Below are positions 5,474 through 5,488 of a stretch of 5,488 bases of DNA, in pieces. A program made the translations under genes and the position numbers. The notes beneath the pieces are model-generated. The model was not told the DNA's origin, did not search any database, and saw nothing but the letters and a program-made list of their open reading frames with translations. Origin of the DNA: CAG-791 sp000431495 (lineage in GTDB: Bacteria > Bacillota > Clostridia > Lachnospirales > Lachnospiraceae); the NCBI GenBank assembly GCA_052117605.1, contig JBQKIT010000040.1; one strand, 5' to 3'. Positions within the stretch are counted from its first letter, which is position 1; each line of letters begins with the position of its first letter.

Positions 5474-5488
5474 AGAAAAGACATTTGT

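Overview
The window looks like a piece of accessory DNA from a low-to-mid-GC Gram-positive bacterium, most likely a Clostridia/Lachnospiraceae-type Firmicute. That is inferred from strong AGGAG/GGTGA-type ribosome binding sites, AT-rich intergenic DNA and the protein types; no taxonomic marker gene is present. All complete large genes lie on the minus strand, so they are read from right to left. The edges carry fragments: a transposase tail at the extreme left and short relic-like open frames at the extreme right.

Left part (1-2292). Bases 1-66 encode the last 21 residues of a plus-strand protein that resembles the C-terminus of an IS110-type transposase. Next comes a large minus-strand gene (210-1919) for a fusion of a complete ATP-grasp ligase and a C-terminal GNAT acetyltransferase-like domain. 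It is visibly more GC-rich than the rest. Its leader (1918-2051) contains an imperfect ~50-bp direct duplication. Between 2052 and 2292 there is no intact gene, only a possible frameshifted remnant (2085-2182).

Central and right part (2293-5007). Four minus-strand reading frames form a tight apparent operon, in order of transcription: an OLD/AAA15-like ABC-type ATPase (4998-3700); a TOPRIM/RloB-like protein (3698-3036), one base after the ATPase stop and with its ribosome binding site inside the ATPase gene; a 33-codon mini-ORF with its own AGGAG (2993-2892); and a 195-residue protein with one N-terminal membrane helix (2880-2293), whose ribosome binding site overlaps the mini-ORF stop. ATPase plus TOPRIM/RloB pairs are known from anti-phage defence (AbiL, PARIS and OLD-type systems), so this is best read as a candidate defence operon. 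The membrane protein and mini-ORF are possible extra, undescribed parts.

Right edge (5008-5488). The region upstream of the ATPase has a clean 8-bp inverted repeat, a third copy of the same ATACGCA motif and a 9-bp direct repeat, which suggests an operator for an unseen regulator. Beyond it are overlapping short open frames on both strands and a 7-bp-stem GC-rich hairpin near the end, which look like debris of an older gene or mobile element.
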